From the NCBI RefSeq assembly GCF_002887735.1, contig NZ_PKQP01000005.1:186001-250000 (forward strand): 64,000 nt of DNA, given 5' to 3'. This DNA comes from Stenotrophomonas bentonitica. Lineage in GTDB: Bacteria > Pseudomonadota > Gammaproteobacteria > Xanthomonadales > Xanthomonadaceae. The stretch's first letter is position 1. Each line of letters starts with the position of its first letter. Below the pieces are notes generated by a model that ran no database searches, was not told the DNA's origin, and saw only the letters and a list, made by a program, of their open reading frames with translations. The translations under genes and the position numbers were made by a program. Positions 28,038 through 35,430 of this stretch are shown here, piece after piece.

Positions 28038-28244
28038 TCAGCGCCCTAAGGCGCGACGGATCTTCTGGCCGGTATGGAACGGTGAGACCGCGCAGGCGGC
28101 CCAGATCGCGGCGGGCCGCCAGCCAGACAGGGACAGCCGACTGACAGTCGGCGCTACCTTCGAGACGTTGAGGATGCCTGCGATCGGGCGGCCGATGGTG
28201 AAGAAGGCGGACCAGGGAAAGATCAGGGCGATCAACAGGCGCAT
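28038..28244 (-). CDS. YqaE/Pmp3-family small membrane protein containing a REP-encoded stretch
   Basis: Starting at [15 protein letters not shown] (GGAG about nine bases before the ATG), the 68-residue product matches the Pmp3/YqaE proteolipid family at both ends: [15 protein letters not shown] and [13 protein letters not shown], then a KIRR-containing tail. Between them lies VAPTVSRL, encoded exactly by a 24-base GTAG-type REP unit read in frame. The segment between GI and GW is about six residues longer than I expect for the family and is less hydrophobic. The gene may be a recently damaged member or a tolerated insertion. Family members influence membrane potential and salt tolerance. It sits between holC and valS. 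Confidence 0.65.
   Translation of the reverse strand: MRLLIALIFPWSAFFTIGRPIAGILNVSKVAPTVSRLSLSGWRPAAIWAACAVSPFHTGQKIRRALGR
28134..28157 (-). repeat. Single GTAG-type REP unit inside a coding sequence
   Basis: On the minus strand the unit reads GTAG-C-GCCGACT-GT-CAGTCGGC-TG, with the same plan as the intergenic units (GTAG-N-GCC...GGC-TG) but a different arm sequence. It keeps the frame of the Pmp3-like gene. Confidence 0.7.
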
Positions 28245-28289
28245 CAAGGGTCTCCGGGGGCGGCGGCGACCGGACGGACGCCACGCGGG

Positions 28290-28715
28290 TTACATGTCGT
28301 ACTTGTTCAGCTCAAAGCCCAGCGCCTTGTACTGGCGCCAGCGCTCGCGCAGCGGTTCGCGCGCTTCCGGGTCGGCCGGGACCACCTCCAGCACGCGGTC
28401 GCAGGCGGCCAGGTAAGGATCGTCACGCAGGTTGATGACCAGCGGCCGGGCCGGGGCCTCGGTACCGGGAACGGCGATCAGCACCAGCGCCTCTTCCTCG
28501 TCCATGTCTTCGCCGGCGATCTGGTGCGGGATGTAGGCATCGTTGTCGAACGCCCACAGCAGTTCGTCCAGTTCTTCGGCCTGGGCCTGGTCGCGTGCCA
28601 GCACCAGGGTGAACAGCCCGGCGTCGTTGGCCTTGCGGGCCAGCTCACAGACCAGCCGCAAGGGCTCGGTCAGGAAGCGGGGCTTGGCGATCAGGTAAAA
28701 ATCAGCACGGGACAT
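28290..28715 (-). CDS. holC: DNA polymerase III chi subunit
   Basis: HolC, 141 residues: MSRADFYLIAKPRF opening, VCELARKANDAGLFTLVLA, LDELLWAFDNDAYIPHQIAGE, LVINLRDDP and the C-terminal RWRQYKALGFELNKYDM. These are the conserved chi blocks, including the SSB-contact region. Chi links SSB to the clamp loader through psi, a candidate for which is encoded about 5 kb away. It is encoded between pepA and valS as in many gammaproteobacteria. Confidence 0.95.
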   Translation of the reverse strand: MSRADFYLIAKPRFLTEPLRLVCELARKANDAGLFTLVLARDQAQAEELDELLWAFDNDAYIPHQIAGEDMDEEEALVLIAVPGTEAPARPLVINLRDDPYLAACDRVLEVVPADPEAREPLRERWRQYKALGFELNKYDM

Positions 28716-28740
28716 GGCAGGGCCTGGAGCGAAGGGAGAA

Positions 28741-28757
28741 CCCGGCGCCAGGCCGGG
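28741..28757 (-). terminator. Hairpin between pepA and holC
   Basis: A six-bp stem (CCCGGC / GCCGGG) with a five-base loop is followed leftward by TTCTCCC. It may partly attenuate transcription from pepA into holC. It is short, so only a candidate. Confidence 0.35.
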
Positions 28758-28800
28758 CGGGATCGCGGCTACCGATGGGCGGCCGCGATCGGGCAGGGCA

Positions 28801-30279
28801 TCAGGCGCGGGCGACCTGGTCCAGCAGCCACTGGCTCAGCAGGCCGACCGGGCGACCCGTGGCCATGCCGCGCTTGCCTTCATCGCTGGCCACGCCGGCG
28901 ATGTCCAGATGGGCCCAGCGCTGGCCTTCGGTGAAGCGCGACAGGAAGCAGCCGGCGGTGATCGCACCGGCCCAGCGGCCGCCGATGTTGTAGATGTCGG
29001 CGAAGCTGGAATCCAGCATCGGCTGGTACTCGTCCCACAGCGGCAGGCGCCAGGCGCGGTCGAACACGTGCTCGCCGGCGGCCAGCAGCTCGTTGGCCAG
29101 ATCGTCGTGCTTGCTCATCAGGCCGGCGGTCTGGTGGCCCAGGGCGACCAGGCAGGCACCGGTCAGGGTGGCCACGTCGATCAGCGCGGCCGGCTCGAAG
29201 CGCTGCGCGTAGGTCAGCGCGTCGCACAGGATCAGGCGGCCTTCGGCGTCGGTGTTGCCGACTTCGATGGTCTTGCCCGACATCGAGGTGATCACGTCCG
29301 ACGGGCGGTAGGCATTGCCGTCGATGGCGTTTTCCACCGCCGGCACCACCACCACCAGGTTCAACGGCAGCTTGGCCGTGACGGCCGCGACGAAGGTGCC
29401 GATGACGTTGGCGCCACCGCACATGTCGTACTTCATCTCTTCGATGCCGCCCTGGGTCTTCAGGTTGACGCCACCGGTATCGAAGGTGATGCCCTTGCCG
29501 ACCAGCACGTAGGGCTTGGCGTCGCCGCCGTTGCTCCACTTCAGCACCACCAGGCGCGGGCGGTTGGCCGAGCCACGGGCCACGGCCAGCAGCGAGCCCA
29601 TGCCCAGCGCTTCCATCTGCTGCTCGTCCAGGATCTCCGCTTCGGCGCCGTCATGGGCCTGGGCGAAGGCGACCGAGGACTCGGCCAGGTAGGCCGGGGT
29701 GCAGACGTTCGGCGGCAGGTTGCCCAGTTCGCGGGCGTACTGCACGCCGGCGGCGATCGCCTGGCCCTGGGCCAGCGCCTGGGTGTCGGTGCCGGCGATG
29801 GCCAGCGTGGTCAGGCCGGGTTCGTCGGCCTTCTTCTTGCCCAGCGTGGCGCTGTAGCGGTAGGCGGCGTGGTCGGCGGTGATGATGGCCTGGCGGATGT
29901 TCCAGGCGGCATCGCGGCCCTTGACCTCGATCTCGGTCAGGGTGAACAGCGCGTGGTGGTTGACCCCGCTCTTCAGGGCGCGGCTGGCATCGCCCACGGC
30001 CTTGAGGTACTGCGGCACGCCGAACTTGGCCGGCTCACCGAGCCCGACCACCAGCACGCGTGCGGCGGTGACGCCGGGCAGATCGTGCAGCAGGGTCGTG
30101 TTACCGGTCTTGCCGCCCACGTCGCCGCGGGCGATCAGGGCCGACAGGCGGCCACCGGACGCTGTGTCCAGGGCCTGTGCCGCCGGGCTCAGGGTCTGGT
30201 CGGCATAGGCGCCGACGATGACGCAATCGCACTCGGCCGAGGCCGGTGCTGCGTGGTTCAGGGTGAATTCCAGGGCCAT
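28801..30279 (-). CDS. pepA: Leucyl aminopeptidase (PepA)
   Basis: The M17 aminopeptidase has 492 residues. Its C-terminal catalytic domain shows [35 protein letters not shown] and the family signature [14 protein letters not shown], which supplies the two-metal ligands. It removes N-terminal residues from peptides; E. coli PepA is also a DNA-binding accessory factor for Xer recombination at plasmid sites and a regulator of carAB. First gene of the pepA-holC-valS group, divergent from lptFG. Confidence 0.97.
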   Translation of the reverse strand: MALEFTLNHAAPASAECDCVIVGAYADQTLSPAAQALDTASGGRLSALIARGDVGGKTGNTTLLHDLPGVTAARVLVVGLGEPAKFGVPQYLKAVGDASRALKSGVNHHALFTLTEIEVKGRDAAWNIRQAIITADHAAYRYSATLGKKKADEPGLTTLAIAGTDTQALAQGQAIAAGVQYARELGNLPPNVCTPAYLAESSVAFAQAHDGAEAEILDEQQMEALGMGSLLAVARGSANRPRLVVLKWSNGGDAKPYVLVGKGITFDTGGVNLKTQGGIEEMKYDMCGGANVIGTFVAAVTAKLPLNLVVVVPAVENAIDGNAYRPSDVITSMSGKTIEVGNTDAEGRLILCDALTYAQRFEPAALIDVATLTGACLVALGHQTAGLMSKHDDLANELLAAGEHVFDRAWRLPLWDEYQPMLDSSFADIYNIGGRWAGAITAGCFLSRFTEGQRWAHLDIAGVASDEGKRGMATGRPVGLLSQWLLDQVARA

Positions 30280-30383
30280 TGATCAGATTCCGTTGGCAAA
30301 TCCGTACAATCGCGAGCTGTTTACGTCCCGTCAGTAGACTGGGCAGCACCGCGAACGAATCCGAGAGTTTAAACCACCGCCCC

Positions 30384-31463
30384 ATGTCGAAGCTCGATCG
30401 CTATCTCCTGCGTGATTTCGTCCAGAGTTTCCTGGCCACCCTGATCGTGTTGCTGGTGGTGAGCGTCGGTGGTGTCCTGGTGGACATCCTCGGCAACATC
30501 GCCGACGGCCGCCTGCCTGCCCGCCTGCTGTTCTCCCAGCTGGGCCTGCAGTTCATCGTCTATATGCCGCTGATCCTGCCGCTGGCGCTGATGCTGGGCC
30601 TGCTGCTGGCCACGGCCCGGCTGTACCGGGACTCGGAAATGGCGGTCATCACCGCCATCGGGGTCGGCCCCAAGCGCCTGCTGCGCCCGGTGCTGATGCT
30701 GGTGGTGCCGGTGGTCGGGCTGATCGCCCTGTGCTCGCTGTGGCTGGGCCCCTGGGCCGACCGCACCGGCGAGACGATGATCGACGAGGCCAACCGCAGC
30801 GTGGTCATGGCCGGCCTGGAGGCGGGCAAGTTCACCCCGCTGCCCAATGGCGGCGTGGTCTACCTCTCCTCGGTCTCCCCGGACGGCACCCAGCTGGGCA
30901 AGGTCTTCCTGCAGCGCCAGAAGGAGGACCGCCTCGAGGTGATCTCCGCCGATCACGGCCGGATGTACTTCGAAGGCGCCAAGCAGCGCTATCTGGAACT
31001 GGACGATGGCCACCAGGTGGAAGGCCCGGCCAATGGTGCGCTGGACTACAAGCTGATGACCTTCGCGCGCAACGACGTGGCCATGCCCGACGGTGCCGAG
31101 ACCCGCAAGGACGATGACCCCGAGCTGCTGCGCACCACCCAGCTGTTCGGCGATGAACGCCCCGAGGCCCAGGCCCAGCTGCACTCGCGTATCGCCCCGC
31201 CGCTGATCGCGCTGGCCTTCGCCCTGATGACCCTGCCGCTGGCCCGCAGCTCGCCGCGCCAGCAGCGCTACGGCCGGATGATGCTGGCCTTCCTGGCCTA
31301 CATGGTCGGCATGAACCTGATGTTCATCGGCACCCGCTGGATCGCCGATGGCAAGATCCCCGCCGTGGCGGGCCTGTGGTGGCTGACCCTGCCGCTGCTG
31401 TTCCTGGCCCTGTGGATGTATTTCCGCGACGGCAAACTGTCGCGCCCCCGGAGGACCGCATGA
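30384..31463 (+). CDS. lptF: LPS export ABC transporter permease LptF
   Basis: Start MSKLDRYLLRDFVQSF gives 359 residues; the frame is open upstream but the family N-terminus matches here. Architecture: three N-terminal helices, a periplasmic beta-jellyroll (about 120-265; MIDEANRSVVMAGLEAGKF), and three C-terminal helices (PPLIALAFALMTLPLARSSP). LptF and LptG form the heterodimeric permease of LptB2FG, which extracts LPS from the inner membrane. It overlaps lptG by four bases (ATGA). A TACAAT hexamer lies about 75 bases upstream in the divergent region with pepA. Confidence 0.96.
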   Translation: MSKLDRYLLRDFVQSFLATLIVLLVVSVGGVLVDILGNIADGRLPARLLFSQLGLQFIVYMPLILPLALMLGLLLATARLYRDSEMAVITAIGVGPKRLLRPVLMLVVPVVGLIALCSLWLGPWADRTGETMIDEANRSVVMAGLEAGKFTPLPNGGVVYLSSVSPDGTQLGKVFLQRQKEDRLEVISADHGRMYFEGAKQRYLELDDGHQVEGPANGALDYKLMTFARNDVAMPDGAETRKDDDPELLRTTQLFGDERPEAQAQLHSRIAPPLIALAFALMTLPLARSSPRQQRYGRMMLAFLAYMVGMNLMFIGTRWIADGKIPAVAGLWWLTLPLLFLALWMYFRDGKLSRPRRTA

Positions 31464-32569
31464 ACGTGTTGCGCCCCATGCGGTTTGATCTGTACCTGGG
31501 CCGTGCCGTTTTCGGCACCGTCCTGCTGACCTGGGCGGTGCTGGTCGGCCTGGACGTGGTGATGGCCTTCTCCGGCGAGTTCAAGGATGTCGGCAAGGGC
31601 AGCTATACCCTTGGCCACGCCGCCGCCTGGGTGCTGTACACCGTGCCCCGCCGTGCCTACACCTTCTTCCCGACCGCCGCCGTGATCGGCGCGCTGATGG
31701 GGCTGGGCCAGCTGGCCGCCACCTCCGAACTGACCGCGCTGCGTGCGCTGGGCCTGTCGCGCAAGCGGCTGAGCGTTTCGGTGGCGATCGCGCTGTCGCT
31801 GATGACCGCGGTGATGGTGTTCAGCGGCGAAACGCTGGGCCCTTGGGGCCAGAGCAAGGCCGACGACATCAAGATCAGCGCCAAGTGGGGCAGCAGCCTC
31901 AGCGCAGCCCGCTATTCGGGCGTATGGGCGCGCGAAGGCGACACCTTCCTCAATGCCCAGAGCGGCGATGAGCAGTTGCAGGCCGGCGGTGGCACGCGCC
32001 TGATCCTGCACGACGTGCGCCTGTACAAGATCGCCGACGACGGCCGCCTGGCCTCGCTCACCTATGCGACTACCGCCGAGCACGGCGCCGACGGCTGGGT
32101 GTTGAACAAAGTCCGCCGCGACACGTTCGGTGAGCGTTCGGCCACCCGCGAGACGGCCGAGTCCGAGCCGTGGGATTCACGCCTGGATGCGGCGGCGCTG
32201 GCCAGCGGCATTTCCAAGCCGCGCAACCTGACGGCGATGGATCTGCGCACCAGCATCGAGTACCGCAAGCGCAATGGGCTGGACGCGCGCGATTACGAGG
32301 ATGTGTACTGGAGCCGCTGGTTCTATCCGATCAATGTGCTGGCGCTGTGCCTGGCGGCGGTGCCGTTCGCGTTCGGTTCGCTGCGCAGCGGTGGCATGGG
32401 CAAGCGCTTGTTCCTGGGCATTCTGTTCGCGCTGGGCTTCTGGTTGCTGCAGTTGTTCTTCGGGCGCATGGCAGGTGCGTTGAAGTTCGATTACCGGATT
32501 GCGTATGCGCTGCCCCCGATCGTGATGATGGTGGTATCCGGGTTGTTGTTCCGACGAAAGTCGGGCTGA
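31460..32569 (+). CDS. lptG: LPS export ABC transporter permease LptG
   Basis: The 369-residue partner of LptF, from the overlapping ATG (GGAGG upstream). It shows the same plan: RAVFGTVLLTWAVLVGLDVV helix, FPTAAVIGALMGLGQLAATSE, a periplasmic jellyroll, and a final helix block (WSRWFYPINVLALCLAAVPF, FGSLRSGGMGKRLFLGI). Together they move LPS to the LptC/A bridge. Directly after its stop is a short 13-bp tandem repeat and then a noncoding stretch of about 330 bases. Confidence 0.96.
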   Translation: MNVLRPMRFDLYLGRAVFGTVLLTWAVLVGLDVVMAFSGEFKDVGKGSYTLGHAAAWVLYTVPRRAYTFFPTAAVIGALMGLGQLAATSELTALRALGLSRKRLSVSVAIALSLMTAVMVFSGETLGPWGQSKADDIKISAKWGSSLSAARYSGVWAREGDTFLNAQSGDEQLQAGGGTRLILHDVRLYKIADDGRLASLTYATTAEHGADGWVLNKVRRDTFGERSATRETAESEPWDSRLDAAALASGISKPRNLTAMDLRTSIEYRKRNGLDARDYEDVYWSRWFYPINVLALCLAAVPFAFGSLRSGGMGKRLFLGILFALGFWLLQLFFGRMAGALKFDYRIAYALPPIVMMVVSGLLFRRKSG

Positions 32570-32900
32570 TTTTTCTGCTCGAGCGGAAGATGTCAAACGC
32601 TGCAAGAGCCAAAGACCAAAGCCAAAGACCAAAGCCAAAGCGGCCACCATGATCTCTCAGGCAGGCGCGACGGGCTCACCATTCCGGGACCCGCCGCAAG
32701 TCCCGCTCCGCGGCCGGCCCAGCTGCTGGCGGCTGTGCGTTCGACCGGATGCGAGGCAGTGCCTCGCGAGCCATCCGCTCTCACCCATGTAGGCTCGTGT
32801 GCTGCCATCCATGGCAGCACACGGTCCCGGCCTGGTAATCCCGCCGCGCCTCCGACAGTGTGCTGGTGGGGGAGGGAGAGCAGCCGGGCATGGCCCGGCT
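32570..32900. other. Noncoding gap between lptG and the RDD gene
   Basis: About 330 bases with no convincing gene. It holds a 13-bp tandem repeat, an isolated palindrome (GTGTGCTGCC AT CC AT GGCAGCACAC, about 32796-32821) preceded by GTAGG at 32788, and most of a GTAG-type REP unit at its right end. Neither strand carries an ORF with recognisable family features. Confidence 0.6.
32609..32640 (+). repeat. 13-bp tandem repeat, about 2.5 copies
   Basis: The unit CCAAAGACCAAAG is repeated exactly twice, followed by CCAAAG. It lies 40 bases after the lptG stop codon, outside coding sequence. Confidence 0.9.
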
Positions 32901-32904
32901 CTAC
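32881..32904 (-). repeat. Single GTAG-type REP unit
   Basis: On the minus strand it reads GTAG-A-GCCGGGC-CAT-GCCCGGC-TG, a complete hairpin unit. Its TAG is the stop codon of the RDD-family gene. Confidence 0.85.
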
Positions 32905-33398
32905 CGTCCTGATGGGTTGGCGCAGTGCTTCGGTAACCGAACAACCCGCGTCCCGCTGGCCCGGTCATGCCAGGTCAACCGCTGCCGATCCACCAGCGCC
33001 CACCAGAACCCCAGGCCGGCCGTCAGCACCGACAGGGACCCCACCGCATACCGCAGCCACAACTGCCTGCGCGTCGGCCCTGTGTCGTCCAGCGACACCA
33101 CCCGCAACCGCCACGGCCGCATCCCCAGCGTCTGCCCGCCGCGGCGCCAACTCATCGTCGCGTACAGGCCTGTCACGACCCAGCAGCATGCCCACAACGC
33201 CCACTGCCACGCGCTGAACGGGGCGATGTTCTCCCGCGCTGCGTGACCGCTGATCGTGTAGACCGCCACGAACACCGCCCCCAGCAGCATCCACAGCGCC
33301 AGGGCGGGGAAGAAGTCGTACAACAGTGACAACAGACGCCACAGCAGCAACGATGCAGGGCGATCAGCAGCGGGGGACGACAGCGCGGTATCGGTCAT
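32901..33398 (-). CDS. RDD-family membrane protein
   Basis: From ATG giving MTDTALSSPAADRPA, 165 residues. It carries the RDD pattern: an N-terminal WRLLSLLYDFFPALALWM helix (Arg and Asp of the motif), a second helix, then GGQTLGMRPWRLRVV with the conserved G-x-T-x-G-x-x and a basic cluster, and a last helix. Function of the family is uncertain (some members are Na+/H+ antiporters). The stop codon TAG is inside a REP unit. It diverges from xerD, leaving only 71 bases between the starts. Confidence 0.87.
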   Translation of the reverse strand: MTDTALSSPAADRPASLLLWRLLSLLYDFFPALALWMLLGAVFVAVYTISGHAARENIAPFSAWQWALWACCWVVTGLYATMSWRRGGQTLGMRPWRLRVVSLDDTGPTRRQLWLRYAVGSLSVLTAGLGFWWALVDRQRLTWHDRASGTRVVRLPKHCANPSGR

Positions 33399-33469
33399 GA
33401 CCCGGAGCATACCCGGCCCGCTGCCCGCGTTCGATGGCCCACGCACGGCCTGCTCCGTATGCTGTGCGC

Positions 33470-34447
33470 ATGTCCGATGCCACCACCCCCGCACTGCGCC
33501 GCCAGCTCATCCAGCACCTGCCCGAGCTGCGCGACGACGACAACGTCCGCATCCAGCGCTTCCTCGACACGGCCTGGGCCGAACACGGCCTCGCGCGTGC
33601 CAGTCTGGACAGCTACCGGCGCGATCTGGAAGGTCTCGCGCGCTGGCGCGATGGCGCGGCCGGGGGGCTGGCCGGTCTCGATCGCGCCGGGCTGTTCGAC
33701 TACCTGGCCTGGCGCTCCCGCCATGGCTGGTCGCCGCGCAGCAATGCCCGCCTGCTTTCCGCGCTGCGGGCCTTCTTCGCCGATGCGGTCCGCCGCGGCG
33801 AGCGCAGCGATGACCCCAGTGCGTTGCTCGATCCGCCGAAGCTGCCGCGGCTGCTGCCCAAGGCGCTGGCCGAAAGCCAGATCGATGCGCTGTTGGCCAG
33901 TCCCGACATCGACACGCCGCTTGGGCTGCGCGACCGCGCCATGCTGGAGTTGATGTATGCCGCGGGCCTGCGCGTCAGCGAACTGGTCAACCTGCCGGCC
34001 AATGCCGTGAATCTGCGCCAAGGTGTGCTGCGCGTGACCGGCAAGGGCAGCAAGGAACGGCTGGTTCCGCTGGGGGAAGAATCCCAGCACTGGCTCGAAC
34101 GTTATCTGGCCGAATCGCGCCCGCAGCTCACCGGCAAGCGCAACGTGCCGACGCCACAGGACGGCGCTGTGCCGATGTTTTTGGAGCCCTCCCTGCATCC
34201 CTTGAGCCGCCAGCAGTTCTGGGGGCTGGTGAAGAAGTACGCGGTGCTGGCCCGGATCGACCCCGCCCGGATCAGTCCCCATGGCCTGCGCCACAGCTTC
34301 GCCACCCACCTGCTCAACCGGGGCGCCGATCTGCGCGCCCTGCAGATGCTGCTCGGCCACAGTTCGCTGTCCACCACCCAGATTTACACGCTGGTGGCCC
34401 GCGAGCACCTGCAGAAGCTGCACGCCAAGCACCACCCGCGCGGCTGA
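33470..34447 (+). CDS. xerD: Tyrosine recombinase XerD
   Basis: The 325-residue recombinase (start [13 protein letters not shown]) has an N-terminal SAM-like core-binding domain and the catalytic residues of the tyrosine family: R in [11 protein letters not shown] in [12 protein letters not shown] in [13 protein letters not shown] in [10 protein letters not shown], and the nucleophile in TQIYT. With XerC it resolves chromosome dimers at dif under FtsK control. The following gene is dsbC, the same order as in many gammaproteobacteria, which supports XerD rather than XerC. Confidence 0.94.
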   Translation: MSDATTPALRRQLIQHLPELRDDDNVRIQRFLDTAWAEHGLARASLDSYRRDLEGLARWRDGAAGGLAGLDRAGLFDYLAWRSRHGWSPRSNARLLSALRAFFADAVRRGERSDDPSALLDPPKLPRLLPKALAESQIDALLASPDIDTPLGLRDRAMLELMYAAGLRVSELVNLPANAVNLRQGVLRVTGKGSKERLVPLGEESQHWLERYLAESRPQLTGKRNVPTPQDGAVPMFLEPSLHPLSRQQFWGLVKKYAVLARIDPARISPHGLRHSFATHLLNRGADLRALQMLLGHSSLSTTQIYTLVAREHLQKLHAKHHPRG

Positions 34448-34551
34448 GGCGGGGCCAAACGCGGCCGCGCCTCACCGTTCCACTGCGGTCCAGCTGCGTG
34501 AGCAGGCAGCTGTGCGAGAATCCAGCCTGACCTCTTACACCGGAATGCTCG

Positions 34552-35331
34552 ATGCTCCGTGTTGCCATTGCGGCGCTCTTCGGCGCGCTCAGCCTGTCTG
34601 CCTGCGCGCAGCAACCGTCCGCTCCGGCGGCCAAGACCACTGCCGCCACCCCGGCCACTGCCGGTGATGCCGACCAGCGCGTGCGCACCGCGCTGCAGCA
34701 GCTGGACCCCACCTTCCAGCCTGATTTCATCGGGGCCGCGCCGTTTGCCGGTTTCCGCGAGGTGCTGGTCGGTGGCCAGGTGCTGTACGTCTCTGATGAC
34801 GGCCGCTACCTGATGCAGTCCCAGCCGTACGACATCCAGAACAAGGCGCCGGTCAGCAGCCAGGGCCTGCTCAGCTACCGCCGCAAGCTGCTCGATGGCG
34901 TGCCGCACAACGAGCGCATCGTGTTTGCCGCGCCGAATGCCAAGTACACCGTCAGCGTCTTCACCGACATCGAGTGCGGCTACTGCCGCAAGCTGCACCA
35001 GGACATCGCCGAGCTCAACCGCAACGGCATCACCGTGGAATACCTGGCCTTCCCGCGCATGGGCCTGGGCAGCCAGGACTACACCGACATGATCTCGGTC
35101 TGGTGCGCTGCCGACCGCAAGCAGGCCCTGACCGCCGCCAAGACCGGCAAGGCCGTCACCCCGAAGAACTGCACCAATCCGGTGGCCATGCAGTACAAGC
35201 TCGGCCAGCAGATGGGCGTCAACGGCACCCCGGCGATCTTCGCCGCCGATGGAACCCAGCTCGGTGGCTACCTGCCGCCGGCGCAGCTCAAGGCCGCGCT
35301 GGAACGTGTCTCGGCAGGCGGCAGCCGCTGA
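34552..35331 (+). CDS. dsbC: DsbC-type thiol:disulfide interchange protein, probable lipoprotein
   Basis: 259 residues. It has an N-terminal signal with lipobox-like LSAC at 15-18, a DsbC dimerisation domain, and a thioredoxin-fold domain with the active site ECGYCRKLH and cis-proline loop NGTPAIF. A second cysteine pair (WCAAD, KNCTNP) matches the structural disulfide of DsbC. It isomerises wrong disulfides in the periplasm. Classical DsbC is soluble; the lipobox suggests membrane attachment here. A strong terminator follows eight bases after the stop. Confidence 0.93.
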   Translation: MLRVAIAALFGALSLSACAQQPSAPAAKTTAATPATAGDADQRVRTALQQLDPTFQPDFIGAAPFAGFREVLVGGQVLYVSDDGRYLMQSQPYDIQNKAPVSSQGLLSYRRKLLDGVPHNERIVFAAPNAKYTVSVFTDIECGYCRKLHQDIAELNRNGITVEYLAFPRMGLGSQDYTDMISVWCAADRKQALTAAKTGKAVTPKNCTNPVAMQYKLGQQMGVNGTPAIFAADGTQLGGYLPPAQLKAALERVSAGGSR

Positions 35332-35339
35332 AGACAGAA

Positions 35340-35364
35340 CGCCCCGGCCAGGCCGGGGCGTTTT
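35340..35364 (+). terminator. Intrinsic terminator of dsbC
   Basis: CGCCCCGGCC / GGCCGGGGCG, a 10-bp stem with a one-base apparent loop (functionally larger), followed by TTTTCGTT. It separates dsbC from the convergent chitinase gene. Confidence 0.88.
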
Positions 35365-35430
35365 CGTTGTTGCGATCAACGCGGCGCGTCCCTGCGGGAT
35401 CCGCGAGGCAGCGCCCCGTGTCAGGCGGGC

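Noticed and set aside
24935..28144. A 1069-codon plus-strand open frame opposite valS
   Set aside because: Shadow of a highly GC-biased gene; valS motifs on the other strand are complete.
33470..34447. A tyrosine recombinase as sign of an integron or genomic island
   Set aside because: Length, motifs and the adjacent dsbC identify chromosomal XerD; no attachment-site repeats or cargo genes are nearby.
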